Source: Carposina sasakii
Taxonomy: Eukaryota; Arthropoda; Insecta; Lepidoptera; Carposinidae
Reading direction: 5' to 3'
DNA length: 64,000 nucleotides
Assembly (NCBI GenBank): GCA_014607495.2
Contig: CP053159.1
Location: forward strand, 9,803,501-9,867,500
Shown here: in pieces, positions 32,436 through 45,600 of the stretch
Numbering within the stretch: position 1 is the stretch's first letter
How the letters are laid out: every line of letters starts with the position of its first letter
Position numbers and translations under genes: made by a program
The notes under the pieces: model-generated
Seen by the model: the letters and a program-made list of their open reading frames with translations, nothing else
What the model was told of the DNA's origin: nothing
Databases searched by the model: none

Positions 32436-33224
32436 TTTTTTTTGTTTCGGGGGGATTACGCATACCACCCGGGCGCAGGGGGTACCCGAGTGGTTATGTA
32501 GGACTCCCGTATAGGCTACTGAGACACACTGTATACCCACTAAACCCCCCCCCATCTTCTTCCTCACCGCCTTGTGACGGGGTTACGGGAACGCTTTCGC
32601 ACACATCCGCGACCCCGCCGGCGGCAGCCGCCCGCAAGCGGCTCCATCGCGAAAGCCCGAAGGCCCTCCACAATGGGCGCACCAGATGGTAAGGTGCGCT
32701 TCTCTCCTCGGCCTCCACTAGTACTGTAGCAGACTCCCCCCGAGTCTGCTACTAGGAGGCCATGGGTACCAGATAACTGGTACCCGGTAGCAGATCAGGT
32801 CTGTGGTTCTGCCACCGATCACACCTCGGCCGCAGAGGATAGAGCAAGCGGCGCACCGCAATACCGACATGCCTCTTCCTCTGCGACTCCACCAGTGCCG
32901 TTTCGACGGAACGGCCCCGTCAGCTCGCATGGGGTAGGGAGAGTGGCGCACCGTAATACCAACACGCCTCTCCCCCTGCGATCCCTCCACGGCCGCAGAA
33001 GATAGGGAGAACGGCGCACCGTAATATTGGCACTCCTCTTCTTCTGCGGTCCCACCTCCACGCGTGTCCGCAACGGACTTGTTCAGCCCGCTGGGAGCGC
33101 CCTCCTCGGGCCAACCGGCGGCCCAAACAGACCGGCCCTGGTTGCCTCTTAGCTTCACCGTGGGTGACCAGTCCACACGGTTACTAAGCCCCCCCGCCAC
33201 GACAAGGCGGGCAACCATCGGGGG
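32436..33224 (-). mobile_element. Short R1-clade-like retroelement with 15-bp target duplication
   Basis: TGATCCTTAAGGCCT flanks it at 32421-32435 and 33225-33239. On the minus strand it starts CCCCGATGGTTGCCCGCC and ends 'gtaatccccccgaaac' plus a poly(A) of about 9. The body is GC-rich and holds three imperfect copies of a unit with 'ggcgcaccgyaatacc' and 'gcctctycc' (about 32850-33045). A minus-strand frame of 166 codons (33218-32718) starts at the 5' end but has no recognisable domain. The 3' sequence 'gggtggtatgcgtaatcccc' resembles R1-type 3' UTRs. It is probably a non-autonomous derivative. Confidence 0.75.
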
Positions 33225-33494
33225 TGATCCTTAAGGCCTAACCTAACCTAACGTCAACCTAAAATTGGTACGCTATTGGCTACAATATGAGAATGGGTGT
33301 TGAAAATCACATTTTCAATTAGTAAATTAAGTACCACTACAGAAATGAGGAAAATTAAAAGCTGATCATAATTTTACTCTCAAAAATGCTATAACATTCT
33401 CAGCTTTTCATTGAGTTGCTTTTCTTCATACGCTTATAGGAGGGTGTAGTTACCCCGGTCGTTGCCAGTTTCCACCCCTCTGCACCCCAAGTGT

Positions 33495-33528
33495 TCAGTA
33501 GCAAGCAAGACGTGAGGGTGGCCGGACG
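33495..33528 (+). promoter_or_regulatory. Predicted TATA-less core promoter (Inr + DPE) of the beat gene
   Basis: TCAGT at 33495-33499 fits the arthropod initiator with A+1 at 33497. At exactly +28 to +32 (33524-33528) lies GGACG, which fits the downstream promoter element consensus RGWYV. The spacing is the fixed one required in insects. From +1 to the proposed start codon (33644) there is no ATG, so the first AUG of such a transcript would be the Beat start. Transcript data are needed to prove it; chance matches to both short motifs occur. Confidence 0.45.
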
Positions 33529-33643
33529 CGTTTGCCACCACCGTGTACCTAATAAAGTTTTGGCGCGAGTGAATTTTAGTTTCAAATTATATTTATTGTG
33601 AAAAACATTTATACATACTGTTCGATAAGTGGTGATTATCGAA

Positions 33644-33698
33644 ATGTTGCAAATGAAGTGGTTCAGGATGATAGCTCTACTCGTGTCAGCACTGAGAG
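33644..33698 (+). CDS. beat: beat exon 1, signal peptide
   Basis: ATG at 33644 with 'cgaa' before it and an in-frame TAA at 33626-33628 upstream. It encodes MLQMKWFRMIALLVSALR plus the first base of the next codon. The donor AG|gtcaat is at 33699. One base left over here plus two at exon 2 give Glu19. The signal-like core, open phase and clean donor support it, but it is a short exon 17.4 kb away, so an intervening exon cannot be excluded. Confidence 0.65.
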
Positions 33699-36600
33699 GT
33701 CAATATTTATTTAAGCATCAAATTATAAACGATTTGCCTATTTATAAATTTAAAGATTTTCGAGGTTAGTTCGACGTTGCTTGTTTAGATTTATGCCCAC
33801 ATGCTTTCCACCTTACGTATTCATAAAATACACAACTAACCTATTTTCATAAAGTATAATAAATAATACATCCTTTTTTAATATATAATGTATATATATT
33901 CGCGATCTTATTGACCTTGTATAATATTGTTGTGCGTCTTTTGATATTTAGTAGGTACGTTGGATATTGATATTGGATTTACGATCTTTCATATTTTGAC
34001 ACAAAAAGTTAATGCCATTTACAAGGCCAACTTAACTACCTACATTTACTTAATTAAGAATATAACTATGTACTTATACGAATTATGCCATTTTATTAAG
34101 AGAGTACCAAGGAATAAGCTAGCAACTTGTCACCGATCATTCTTGCTATGCTAAACGTGACTGTGGGATGTCCTTTATGATCCTACAGTTCTGGCTACCC
34201 TGATTGGGAACACAGCTGTTGATATCACCTGGGTAATCATAGTGGAATAGACTATATAGAGGTCGGTATAGTACATGTGGTGCCGGCAGAGAAGAGTTTG
34301 TACCACCCCTGCCTGCCCGTGGGTATCGTACGAGCCGATTAAGGGTTTGCGGGAGGTGGGCAGCAGCGCCTCCCGTACTGACAATATAGTCCGAAAATCA
34401 CACTGCGGTTACCAACTCGCCTGCCCAGCGTGGTGACTATGGGTAAAACCCTCCTGTGGCAGTAGCCTTGTGGCGTGCCCTGGGGGAGGCCTACGTCCAG
34501 CAGTAGACTGCAATAGGCTGAAAAAGAAGATAGTACATGTATACATACATATAATCACGCCTTTATCCCTCAAGGGGTAGGCAGAGCACCGAGGGCCGAT
34601 AGAACCACATGGTGCCACTACTGACCAATAAAATTTTGTGGGTATAGTTGAGTGCATATAGTACATGTATGTATGTACATAATCCTGTCCAGTTCAAAAA
34701 CAAGTACGAGTAGCTCGATGTTGTGGAAGCTGGGATGGTACTCGAGAATGGTAGGACTCACCTGGAGTGTGATAGGTCCCCGTTAAACTGCTGACTAGAT
34801 GCACAGCACATTAGATGTTTGTTTCCGAGTCATGGATGTTTCTATACTTATCTATGTATTTATATACCGTTGCTTAGTACCCACGAAACAAGACCTTAGG
34901 GATCTTAGTGTGATATTTATTTATATTTATTATTACGCCATTCGCTAACCGATGGCGGGGAATTTCGAATACTCGATATTATGTAAATTTGTTTGAATAA
35001 AGCTTCGATGGCCAAAAATATCCGATTTATAAGAGTCAATGGCCAAAGATAGTGTGAACTGTGACGCGCAGCCTTTGTTTTCTTGATTTCTAGATATTTG
35101 CTATTAAGTAAGGATATTTGAAATAACAACACAATATTTGTAGAACGATAGCCAGACGACACTACACTGCCCAAAGAGTAGTGTCTTACTATAGAGCGAC
35201 TGTGAAATTTCAACTTTATTTGTATACACCACATGTAAAGACAGTTAGCCCTCTGAACTCAGGTCCGTCTTAACAGTAATTACCAACAGATTTGCCACAA
35301 AGCTGTCTTGCGATGAAAATGATGATAATTATTAGTAAAACGCTAATGTGGTAATGGTGAATACCTTTGAGGGTCGTGACGCAGTGGTGGTATAATTTTA
35401 AAGCCTTCATGTTGGTTCAGAGTTCCGTACATCAAACAGAAGGAATTAAAGCAAGCCATAAGGATTTCTTTGCTGCCTGTCTGTCTATCAAAACCCTTTT
35501 CCTCGTAGAGTCATCAAGTTGAAATAACGTCAAAAAACAAGTTCTTATCAATATGCCGCAACATATTTAAAGTATATTTTTATGTAGGTTTACCTATAGG
35601 TTATAAAAGTGTACCTTGTGTGTCTACATAGGGTGTAATAAAAGGGGTATGTTAAGCTGAATGCTGTAAAAATAGCCTCCTTTAGCGGAAGGATGTAAGC
35701 CGCCTATACAACATTTTTGCTGACTTATTTTTTGAGCGTACACCAATTTTAAAAAAATAGAAATATAGAGCTTAAGCTCCTCGAGAGCTGGATCCATAGT
35801 ATTCTGCAGTACGACCTGAATTAATAAAGGTATTGCAGCTGCTGCAGATATTTTAGAAAATTATACTGGCCGAATCAGACTTTAATCAAATAAATAATAT
35901 GCAACTTGACGTCAAATCATTTCAAGTCCTACCAAATTATTTATCAATTGAAGGGTGTCGACCAAAGAATATACTTACTCTCTAACCACTATCGCCTCTT
36001 TGTTGCTGAACTGAATGAGAATTCCACATGACATCCGTAATTTCTTCCTTTTGCTACATTTGTTAACTGAATTCCTATGCTGATGATGTAGGGCCTTGTT
36101 CTGTGGTCAATTGCATGTGCATACCCTAAGTCGACTATGTAACTCAGGGGCATACGATCAGGGGCAGGTGATGAGCTAGCAACTTGTCATCGATATTTTA
36201 CATCTAGCCCCGCTATTGTAGATGTGATATTAGGATCACAATAACAAGGTGTACTCAATAAAACTTTAATTATCATAGAAACGAGGTTAATTACCTCATT
36301 CTGCCACGAGCGTGTCGCTCTATTATCACTTGAAGATAAGTAGGTACAAAGAATACCTTATTAATATTATGTATTTCTATTACTTATCTCGAAACTAACA
36401 TATAAAGTAAATGTCTAAATGTAAACGTCATCATCATCATCAGCCTATTGCAGTCCACTGCTGGACGTATGCTTCCACCAGGGCACGGCACAAGACTGCC
36501 ATGGGGGTATTTGCCCATAGTCGCCACGCTGGCTGGGCAGCCAGGTTGGTGACCTGACCGCAGTTTGTATTTTGGACTATGTTGTTAACACGGGAGGCGC

Positions 36601-39600
36601 TGCTGCCCACCTCCCGGAAACCCTTAATCGCCTCGTACGATACCCACGGGCAGACATGGGGTGGTACGAATTCTACTCTGCCGGCACAACGTGTCATTCT
36701 TTAATAGATTCAAAAAATCGATCTCTTAAGCTTTAAAAATCGATTCCTCGATTAATTGATAAAATTTTCTATTTTTTTATCGATCTCAGATAGCCCTCCC
36801 TTACAGGTACATTCATACCCTACATAAAATCTACCTATCTTTTATTTGTATAAAAGGACAACCCATCAATAACCTACTCTGTCAATATACCGGACAAGAG
36901 CTATAATTTGAATACATATTCGTACACGAAAGCAATAGCATGGAATCAGAATAAAAAAGAGTTTTTAATACAGTTGCTCAAAAAGTGGCGTATTGCAGGG
37001 ACTTCGTGCTTTTTCTTTACCTTTTCCGAACTCGTGCGTTCTCTTTCCCAACTTAGGTTAGGTTTCATTTCATTTCATCTCTTTCAATTTCATTTTCATT
37101 TCATATCAATAAAAAAATTCTACTGAAGACTTGGCTGTATGTGCATAGTTCCCTTTGCCTACCCAGAATGGGTGAAGAAAACAAAATCTCTGCTTATATT
37201 GTTCATCGTATTCGGCGGGAAAATCTGAAAGGGTGCAGGATTCGGCGGGAAAATCTGGAAGGGTGCAGGTGTAATTTTCTTGTGAAAATCAAAAATTATT
37301 TGTAAATGGCTTGCATGTGTCCGTAAAGTGATATTTTCTGGTAGATAAGTTATATTTTGATTACTTGTGATGTGAATCTAGTGCGTGTGCATGGTTTTAT
37401 ACGCAGGTAAGCCTAGTAAAATTTTAGCCGGATTACGATCTGTTCATGGGCACATGTAAGTTGTTTATGCAATGATTTTTCATTTTGACTAACTTTACAC
37501 TTGTTCTTGAGGATTTTCTCGACGTTTCCATTCATCATCATCATTATCATCCATCATAAATTCAGAAATCATTTACTAAAAACGATGGCTATATGGGCTT
37601 AGTTCCCCTTGCCTTTCCTTCGGGATAAACTAAACGAGTGAAAGGGTGCAGGTGTAATTTTCTTGTGAAAATAAAAAAATATTTGTAAATGGCTTGCATG
37701 TGTCCGTAAAGTGATGTTTTCTGGTAGATAAATTATATTTTGATTACTTGTGATGTGAATCTAGTGCGTGTGCATGGTTTTATACGCAGGTAAGCTGAGT
37801 AAAACTTTAGCCGGAATACGATCTCTTCATGGGCCCATATAAGTTTACTCTTGTTCTTGAGGATTTCCCCGGCGTTTCCATTCATCATCATTATTATCAT
37901 CCATCATAAATCATTTACTAAAGACAATGGCTGTATGGGCTTAGTTCCCCTTGCCTTTCCTTCGGGATAAACTAAATTGTTTATCATTCAGCTGAGGCTT
38001 ATATATTCTTTTGCGGTTAAGTTTATTGTGTTTTTATTATTTTATTTTATTATTATATTGCTTAATTTTTTCGCAACTGTATTAAAAATAGGTGTTCAGT
38101 ACACGTGCGGAACCGTCATTGCAACTTGTTCCGACTGTCTTAACCTCATATGAACCTCAGATGAATGATACGTCGGAACTCTTTGCAATGACAAGTTTTC
38201 CGCACTCGTAATAAAATATACTATTTTTTGGTAGTATATTTCAGTTTCCTCTTTCAAATTGATTTTTTTATTTACCTGTAATGTATTCGCGATATTGTTA
38301 TGCTAGGATGCTTACAGACATCGGAGTCTAGTAAGTGCTTCAGGAGTTGTTAATGGATACTTCCATACTGAGAGAGTTTACGGGTACCTATTGTAGTCCA
38401 CTGCTGAACGGTAGGCCAGACATGGGGTGGTGCACTACACTACTCGTACTAACGCCTCACGGCGCATCTTACAGACATTAATTTAATTAACAAGGGGAAC
38501 ATTTTATATACCTAAAATTATCATACCTTATTAAATTTCAGAATATGTGCAACGAAAAAGTACGATCATGTATCCCATACCGCACCAAATAAAATGGCTA
38601 AATATCCGTTTCCGCCGTACTGTCAATGACATTTTACAAATCCTCTTTCCCTCCGTATCGACGTCTTGAGACGAACGTCCAACCCTTCGGGTCCTGAGCG
38701 TATAAACTCCTTCTTGGCCAAATAAGCTTCCGCTGGAGATACAAACCTATTACAAAATAAATAAGTACTTAGTGTATATTGTGATTTGTCTTTGTCAGTG
38801 TACAACGGTACGGCCCTAAGTCCAGTAATTGGGTTAGCAGAAAATGCTGCAGTTTGTACAATTTTTTTTTGTGTGTACAATAAAGAATTTTATTATTATT
38901 ATTATTATAAATTTTATAAAAAAAATGGTATAGCTAAAACCAAGCGACAGTGGGGGTCCAGCACTGCAGTTGCTATATGTTCGCCATTTTATTTTTTAGT
39001 TTACATCGGAATTCCGAATAGCTGTATTGGAAATCCAAAACAATTATCACTACGTCCAATAAATGGACGGCCGATTGGTGTAGTTGGTAGTGACCCTGCC
39101 TTCGACGCCATAGGTCCTGAGTTCGAATCCTGGTAGGCACAAACATGACATGATAAAATATCAATTTTTGTTTCTGAATTATGGATGATCCTATACATAT
39201 CTATGTATTTATATACCCTTGCTAAGTACCCACGCTACAAGACCGTAGGGATCTTAGTGTGGGACCAGCTAGGTTAATGCGTTGTGAATGAGGTGTATAA
39301 AATAAAAAAAAAAACAATAGAAGCTCTCGCTTATCCCGTGTATTATAATTCTCAGGTTGTGCAATTAAAACTCCAGAATAATTAAAACTTTCTTATAATA
39401 TTATTAATATCTTCGTATAATATTATTTATTAATACACTTAACAGTAAACACTTTAATAGTCAGGCACGTCTATCCTCAACCGTATCCACCGATAGACTG
39501 CCCGTTTTTACATACGTTTTTGTAACAATTATCCCCCTACCGTCATATTCCGCTTTCAGAATGGTCGGGTATAGTCGGTTGTTGTTCATTCATTCGCAAT

Positions 39601-42600
39601 GTTGCCATTATTTTAAAAACTTTAATAAAGAACAAACGTGTGTCCATCTTTGAATGAATGATCATCAATTATAGCAAAAAAAATATTTACAAAAGGAAAA
39701 AATTTAATGAACGACAAAAATATAATTGTAAAAATAGTTGTAATTTTTTTATTACAACTAATATCAATTTGACATTTGTAAAAAAAACCTATGTGCTAGA
39801 GTATCTGTATTGTGATGAGACTAAAAACATTAACTAATTAATAACTTTTAAATATCTTTGTGTAACTAATATAATTAACATTTGCATGCCAATAACTGGC
39901 AAATATGAAGGACCAAAATTTTCAATTACATTATCACTATCATAAATAATACGTATTATGTTTTAATATTTATGCAAATAAATGATCTGAATCTGACATT
40001 GTCTGAACATCAAGTAGTTTTTAGAATAAAGTTTCACGTATTTTTATGTAAAAATAAAACAAATAAAACAGTATCACTATCGCCAATGTCAGATTCATCA
40101 GTCCTCATATTTTAAACGAAATATACTGGGTATTGTTTATTGCAGTCTACGATTGCAGTAGTATTTTATCTAACCTAAGGAGGGTACTAATTCAAAGGCG
40201 TGAGACCTATGTTATGGTTGTCATGGGTACCGTACATATTCACTAAGTACGAAGAAATATGGTGTAGTGTCGTACTTATAATACGTAAAAGTATAGATTC
40301 CTGTACTGATGTGGGGCTTCACTAGAATACATCAGCTGTAGCTCCTCCCGTGCACGACGTTAGAGTCGATTAAAGAACTCAAGGGCGCATTTTTAGGCGA
40401 TGAGCTAGCAACTTGCCACTGATCTTTTACATTTGGCCCTGCTAAGCTAAACGTGGCTGCAGGACGTCCTTCATGATCTTGCAGTTCCGGTTAGCCCATT
40501 TTGAGCAGCCATGTATTTGTGTAAGCAGCGGTACGCTTACAATCTGGAGAAAAGTGAAGAGGGTGTGTTATTTGCAATGGGTGTTACTTTAATGCAGTGC
40601 AGGTAAGTATAGTATAGGTATTATGTTTTATAGGGCTGTTGCCAGAAAATACCCCTAGAAACTTAATAATAATAATAAAATTCTTTATTGCACATTTAAA
40701 CAGTGTACATGGGCGAACATAATGCTATATAGCATTCTCTACCAGTTAACCACTATTTCTGGCGAGAATGTGTAGGTAGTGCAATGGAGCAAAAACAAAT
40801 AAAAATCATGGATAGGTAAGTACATAAACATAAATATTAAAGTACAAATTTTAGAAAGCAAATGTAAAATAAAAATATCGATACATAAACCGGTTATACG
40901 ATAATCTGGTTCTGGACTCTCATGTAGTGCTCAGTTACTCTCGACTTGAATACCTCCACAGTAGAAGACTCTCGAATCCTTACTGGTAGATTATTCCACA
41001 AGCGAACAGCAGTGGCAGTAAAAGAGTCAGAATACAGTGCACAGTTATAATTCGGAAGTTCAAACATTCACTAAGGGTGCGCCCACCACCGGGCCCTACA
41101 CCCTCCACTGACCCTCGGATCTGATAAGTCATAACTGCGAAAACAAGCACTTGCACTACCTACAATCTCCACGAGAAACCAGACCCGAGCACCTAGCATG
41201 CAAGATAGTACATCGCACTATTTCCGAAATCAAAAATAGATTAATAATCTACATTACGTTTCGCCAACAACCGTGGCATCCTCAGGATTATAGAAATTAG
41301 TAAATTAGTAAACCACTAATTACTATGAAACTCTAAAACCCAACACAGTAATTGATACTTTTCATTTTCCAAAAATAACTTTACTAACAGCAAATGGAGG
41401 GTTTCGCTATAATTGCGTATAAATTAAAGTGGGTAAAGAAAAAAAATACTATTTCTTATTCTATCTTATAGGACCGCAGATTTGCGATTGAGTACATATT
41501 ATAATAATTATATATTATAATAAATAATTATAATATATAATCCGTTAGGATATGGTTGATCGTTTCATATTTAAACATTGTGCTGAGGGATTCAGCTTTG
41601 TTTGCCGAGATTTGGCTAGTGTATAGCTATCGGGATGAAAAATAACGTTGCCAATATGTAATTTAGAAAAGAGATGGTAAAATTCGTCATCCGAGTAATT
41701 GACCCGGTGGCTCAGTGGTGAGAGCGCTGGCACGCGGAATGCAGAGGTCGTGGGTTCGATTCCCACCCGGGTGAGGAATTTTTTCCATTTCTTTATTAAT
41801 AATTTTATAATATATAATATCTTGACTAAGATAAATTTATAAAAACACTTCTCCATTAATATAATCCGTTAGGATATGGTTGATCGTTTCATCTTTAAAC
41901 ATTGTGCTGAGGGATTCAGCTTTGTTTTCCGAGATTTGGCTAGTGTATAGCTATCGGGATGAAAAATTACGTTGCCAATATGTAATTTAGAAAAGAGATG
42001 GTAAAATTCGTCATCCGAGTAATTGACCCGATGGCTTAGTGGTTATAGCGGCTGGCACGGTTTGCAGTGGTCATGGGTTCGATTCCCACTCGGGTGAAGA
42101 ATTTTTTCCATTTTCTTTATTAATAATTTTAGAATATAATTTTTCCTATTCCCGATGAAATAAATATTATCGGCAACAATAATATTGGCAACGTTATTCT
42201 TCATACCGATAGCTATACCTATACACTAGCCAAATCTCGGCAAACAAAGCTGAATCCCTCAGCACAATGTTTAAAGATGAAACGATCAACCATATCCTAA
42301 CGGATTATATTAATGGAGAAGTATTTTCAACCGACTTCAAAAAAAGGAGGTTCTCAATTCGACCCGTATGTTTTTCTATGTTTGTTACGCGATAACTCCG
42401 CCAATTATGAACCGATTTGAACAAATCTTTTTTCGGCGTATAGGTAATACCTCAAGGGTGGTCCCATTTAAATTTAATAATAAAATAATTAACTTTTTTT
42501 AAAAAATAAAACCGACTTCAAATGCGTGAACACAAAAAAAACTAAAAATTAAAAAATAATTCCTAATATCTATTACCTAATACTATAATTTTCCTAAACT

Positions 42601-45600
42601 ATGTCAAAGTAATTAAAGTTAAACCAGCTAAATATCTTACAATAGTTATACTTATATACCTATTGTTTTTTGGAGTCGGTGCCAGTAATAAATGAATATT
42701 AAACCTAATGAAATAAGAAAAAAGTACCCAATGAAACAAAAAATATTAAGAAATAAGTTGTATGTTAAGCCTGGTACAACAAAACCTATACCAACTAAGA
42801 ATAACAAATACAATAGAATACAACAAACAAAAAAGAAAGCAATAATTTGAAAATTTGCGCATCCGAAAATTCAGTATTTTTGACACGAGCGTCAACATAG
42901 TCTGCCCTCAAGCGTCTGCCCTAGACATGGGTAACTCCGGACACAACTATATCCTCGGACATATATCCAGAGGTGGATATGAATCAACTCATTCAATTTA
43001 AAGAAAGTTACCATATCCTATATCCGACCCACTCCGACCTACCGAATAATGCCGAAGATAAGAATAAGTGAGCGAGACGGAATGCGAACGCGCCGGAACG
43101 CGCTGTACTATCGCAGTAGACGCATGAGCGCGAATGTAACGACATTACACGAGTATATACGAATACTCACGAGCGACAGTCATGCCGTTTAGTTCGTTGC
43201 AATGTTTGTTTTGAAATATTTGTTTTCGTAATTATAATTTTCAAAATTTCTATTTATTCCGTTTTATATTTGATCTTAAGTATTTTGTTTTTAATGTAAA
43301 TAAAAGCTGTTTGGATTTGGAATTATTTTTAGGACAATAGTTTTAGTGTACCTATTTAGTGATTTTTAAATACGCCTATCAAATATTCTAATTGTTATTT
43401 GGATAGATCATCCCAATCATATCTCGGTTCGCTTAATCTCTTCATTCCCGGATATGTACGCGGAGTTGGATCTGTTAAAAGGACACCTACAGCAACCTAA
43501 CCAAACCAATCCCAGTCATATCTCGCTCCACTTAATCTCTTCGTTCCCGGACATGCACGCGGAGTTGGATATGTTAAAAGGATATATATCCATAGTCGGA
43601 GTGATTTGCTTCATGTTCAATCCTTTCCCGGATATGATTAGCCCATGCCTAGTCTGCCCGCCTTCGGGTCGCTCACTCGAGCAAGAGCCGCGCGCGCCCC
43701 GCCACGCGCGCCCGCGTCCCCCGCCGCACCGCGCGGCCCCGCCTCGCGCCATGCGTCCCCCGCCACCGCGCCGCACGTCTCTTGTTCGCGGCTAAACTTA
43801 ATACGGCTGGCACCGACTCCAAAAAACAATAGGTATATAAGTATAACTATTGTAAGATATTTATCTGGTTTAACTTTAATTACTTTGACATAGTTTAGGA
43901 AAATTATAGTATTAGGTAATAGATATTAGGAATTATTTTTTAATTTTTAGTTTTTTTTTGTGTTCACGCATTTGAAGTCGGTTTTATTTTTAAAAAAAAG
44001 TTAATTATAAATTTATCTTTGTCAAGATATTATAGGTATATATTATAAAATTATTAATAAAGAAAATGGACAAAAATTCTTCACCCGAGTGGGAATCGAA
44101 TTATATTCAGCAAAATATATGTAAATATGTCTATTTTGATAGTATTATATTTATTCACATCAGTCTAGCTGACTATTTTTTTTATAAATGGTGTGAATAG
44201 AAACTAAGTAGATGATGATGATTTGGTTTAGCCCGAAGGAAAGGCATGGAGGCTAGGCTTCTGAATTTACGATCGATGATAATGATGATGAATGGAAACA
44301 TGGGCATAATCCTCAATATGAAGGAAACTATGCCCAGGTAGCCATTGTCTTTAGTGATAAATGATGATGAGTTAGTTTATGTTGAATGATAATGATGTAA
44401 AATGGAAACCTCGGGAAAATACTCAAAAACAAATGAAAGGAAAAGTAAATATGTCCATGCAACCAATGTCTTTAGTGATATGATTTCTGAGTTTGTGATG
44501 GATGATTGATGATGAATGAAAATGTCGAGGAAATTCCAAGGAAAGGCAAAGAAATATGTCCAGGTATAGAGTCGTTGTCTTTACTTATAATTTTTGAATT
44601 AGTGATGCTGATGATTATGACACACAAAAACACATTCAAAATAAATATACTTACAGAGATCCTTAGTATGAATAGCCTTACTCTTTGATTTGATCGATTT
44701 TTTTAAAATATCTTGTTTGATGAAAGAGTAATGATTAGGCGCATTTAGGCGGGTCAAACAGAGCGAGTAGACTCCCAAGCGACGTGCCTCGGTCGAGGCA
44801 GCGCGAGACCGAGCCATGTCAAAATGTTTGCTTCTTTATTATTTTACAGGTCCTAATAAATTAAACCTGAATAGTTTCTATGAATACATTTAGTATAATG
44901 TTTCAACAAAAACACTTTTCCTATGTTTGAATAAATAAATAAAATACTGACCACCCCCCTGTCTACCCCCTATCTAATAAAATGGAAAAATCGGACTTAA
45001 GTTATAGGATCAGATTTACTCTTTGGGTACGGATGTTCGAGAATTTTCGGTGACTGTACTAAACGGCAATTTACAAAAGTAGGGTCATTTATATAGCGCT
45101 GTGAATGTATATTTGTAGTGTACGACTATTAAAATGACAAATGAGAGATTACAACAGTCATTAGGCAGGTTTGTACTGTCGGATTTCCAAAGCTTATAAC
45201 ACTCAGAAAATAAACGTTATTTTTTTTTTATATTGTGGGTGTAACAAACTTTCTTACTTGTATAAATCATGCATAAAGTATTAGGTTACTACACGCCTGA
45301 AGTACGTAATTTGTATGCATTTATTAACCCCACATTACTTTTTTTACTATGGTTTTACCTCGGTAGTAAAAAAACAATTGACAGTTACTTTCTACGTTGT
45401 CTGTAGCCTAACAGATGCATGCCTAAAGCATATACAGTTATTGAATACTGACAATGTGCAATACTCGTAATGTATATCGGACCAAAAAAATCTCCTATTA
45501 TATTTAAAATTAATAAAAAAAAACAAAATTTTCCACTGCAAAAAGGATGGAATAATTTGAAACAGGCCGCGTGGTGCCGGCAGAGTAGAGTTTGTACCAC

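Larger units (their letters stand above)
42490..44010. mobile_element. 1.5-kb element bounded by about 195-bp inverted repeats
   Basis: The left arm ('aaaaccgacttcaaatgcgt' to 'ttggagtcggtgccag', ending about 42690) is complementary to the right arm (about 43805-44005). The arms are almost identical. The interior is unlike the surroundings: shorter inverted pieces ('agtctgcc', 'tagacatggg'), a 99-bp tandem duplication and a CpG-rich block. No transposase frame is visible. The CCGACTTC motif at the ends is common in lepidopteran foldback-type repeats. Confidence 0.75.

Noticed and set aside
32718..33218. 166-codon GC-rich minus-strand frame as a host gene
   Set aside because: It lies wholly within the retroelement bounded by the 15-bp duplication and includes its tandem repeats; no known domain.
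33239..33256. Interstitial telomere
   Set aside because: Only three CCTAA units; too short to call a telomeric tract, though noted because of the adjacent R1-like element.
33508..33514. AGACGTG as the DPE
   Set aside because: It matches the extended DPE sequence but lies at +12, not +28; the GGACG at +28 fits the spacing.
41701..41774. Functional tRNA gene
   Set aside because: The anticodon stem does not pair and the unit is embedded in a repeated SINE; the second copy is more degenerate.
43454..43893. Pro/Ala/Arg-rich frames on both strands at 43.5-43.9 kb
   Set aside because: CpG-rich low-complexity block; overlapping open frames on both strands are expected from composition.
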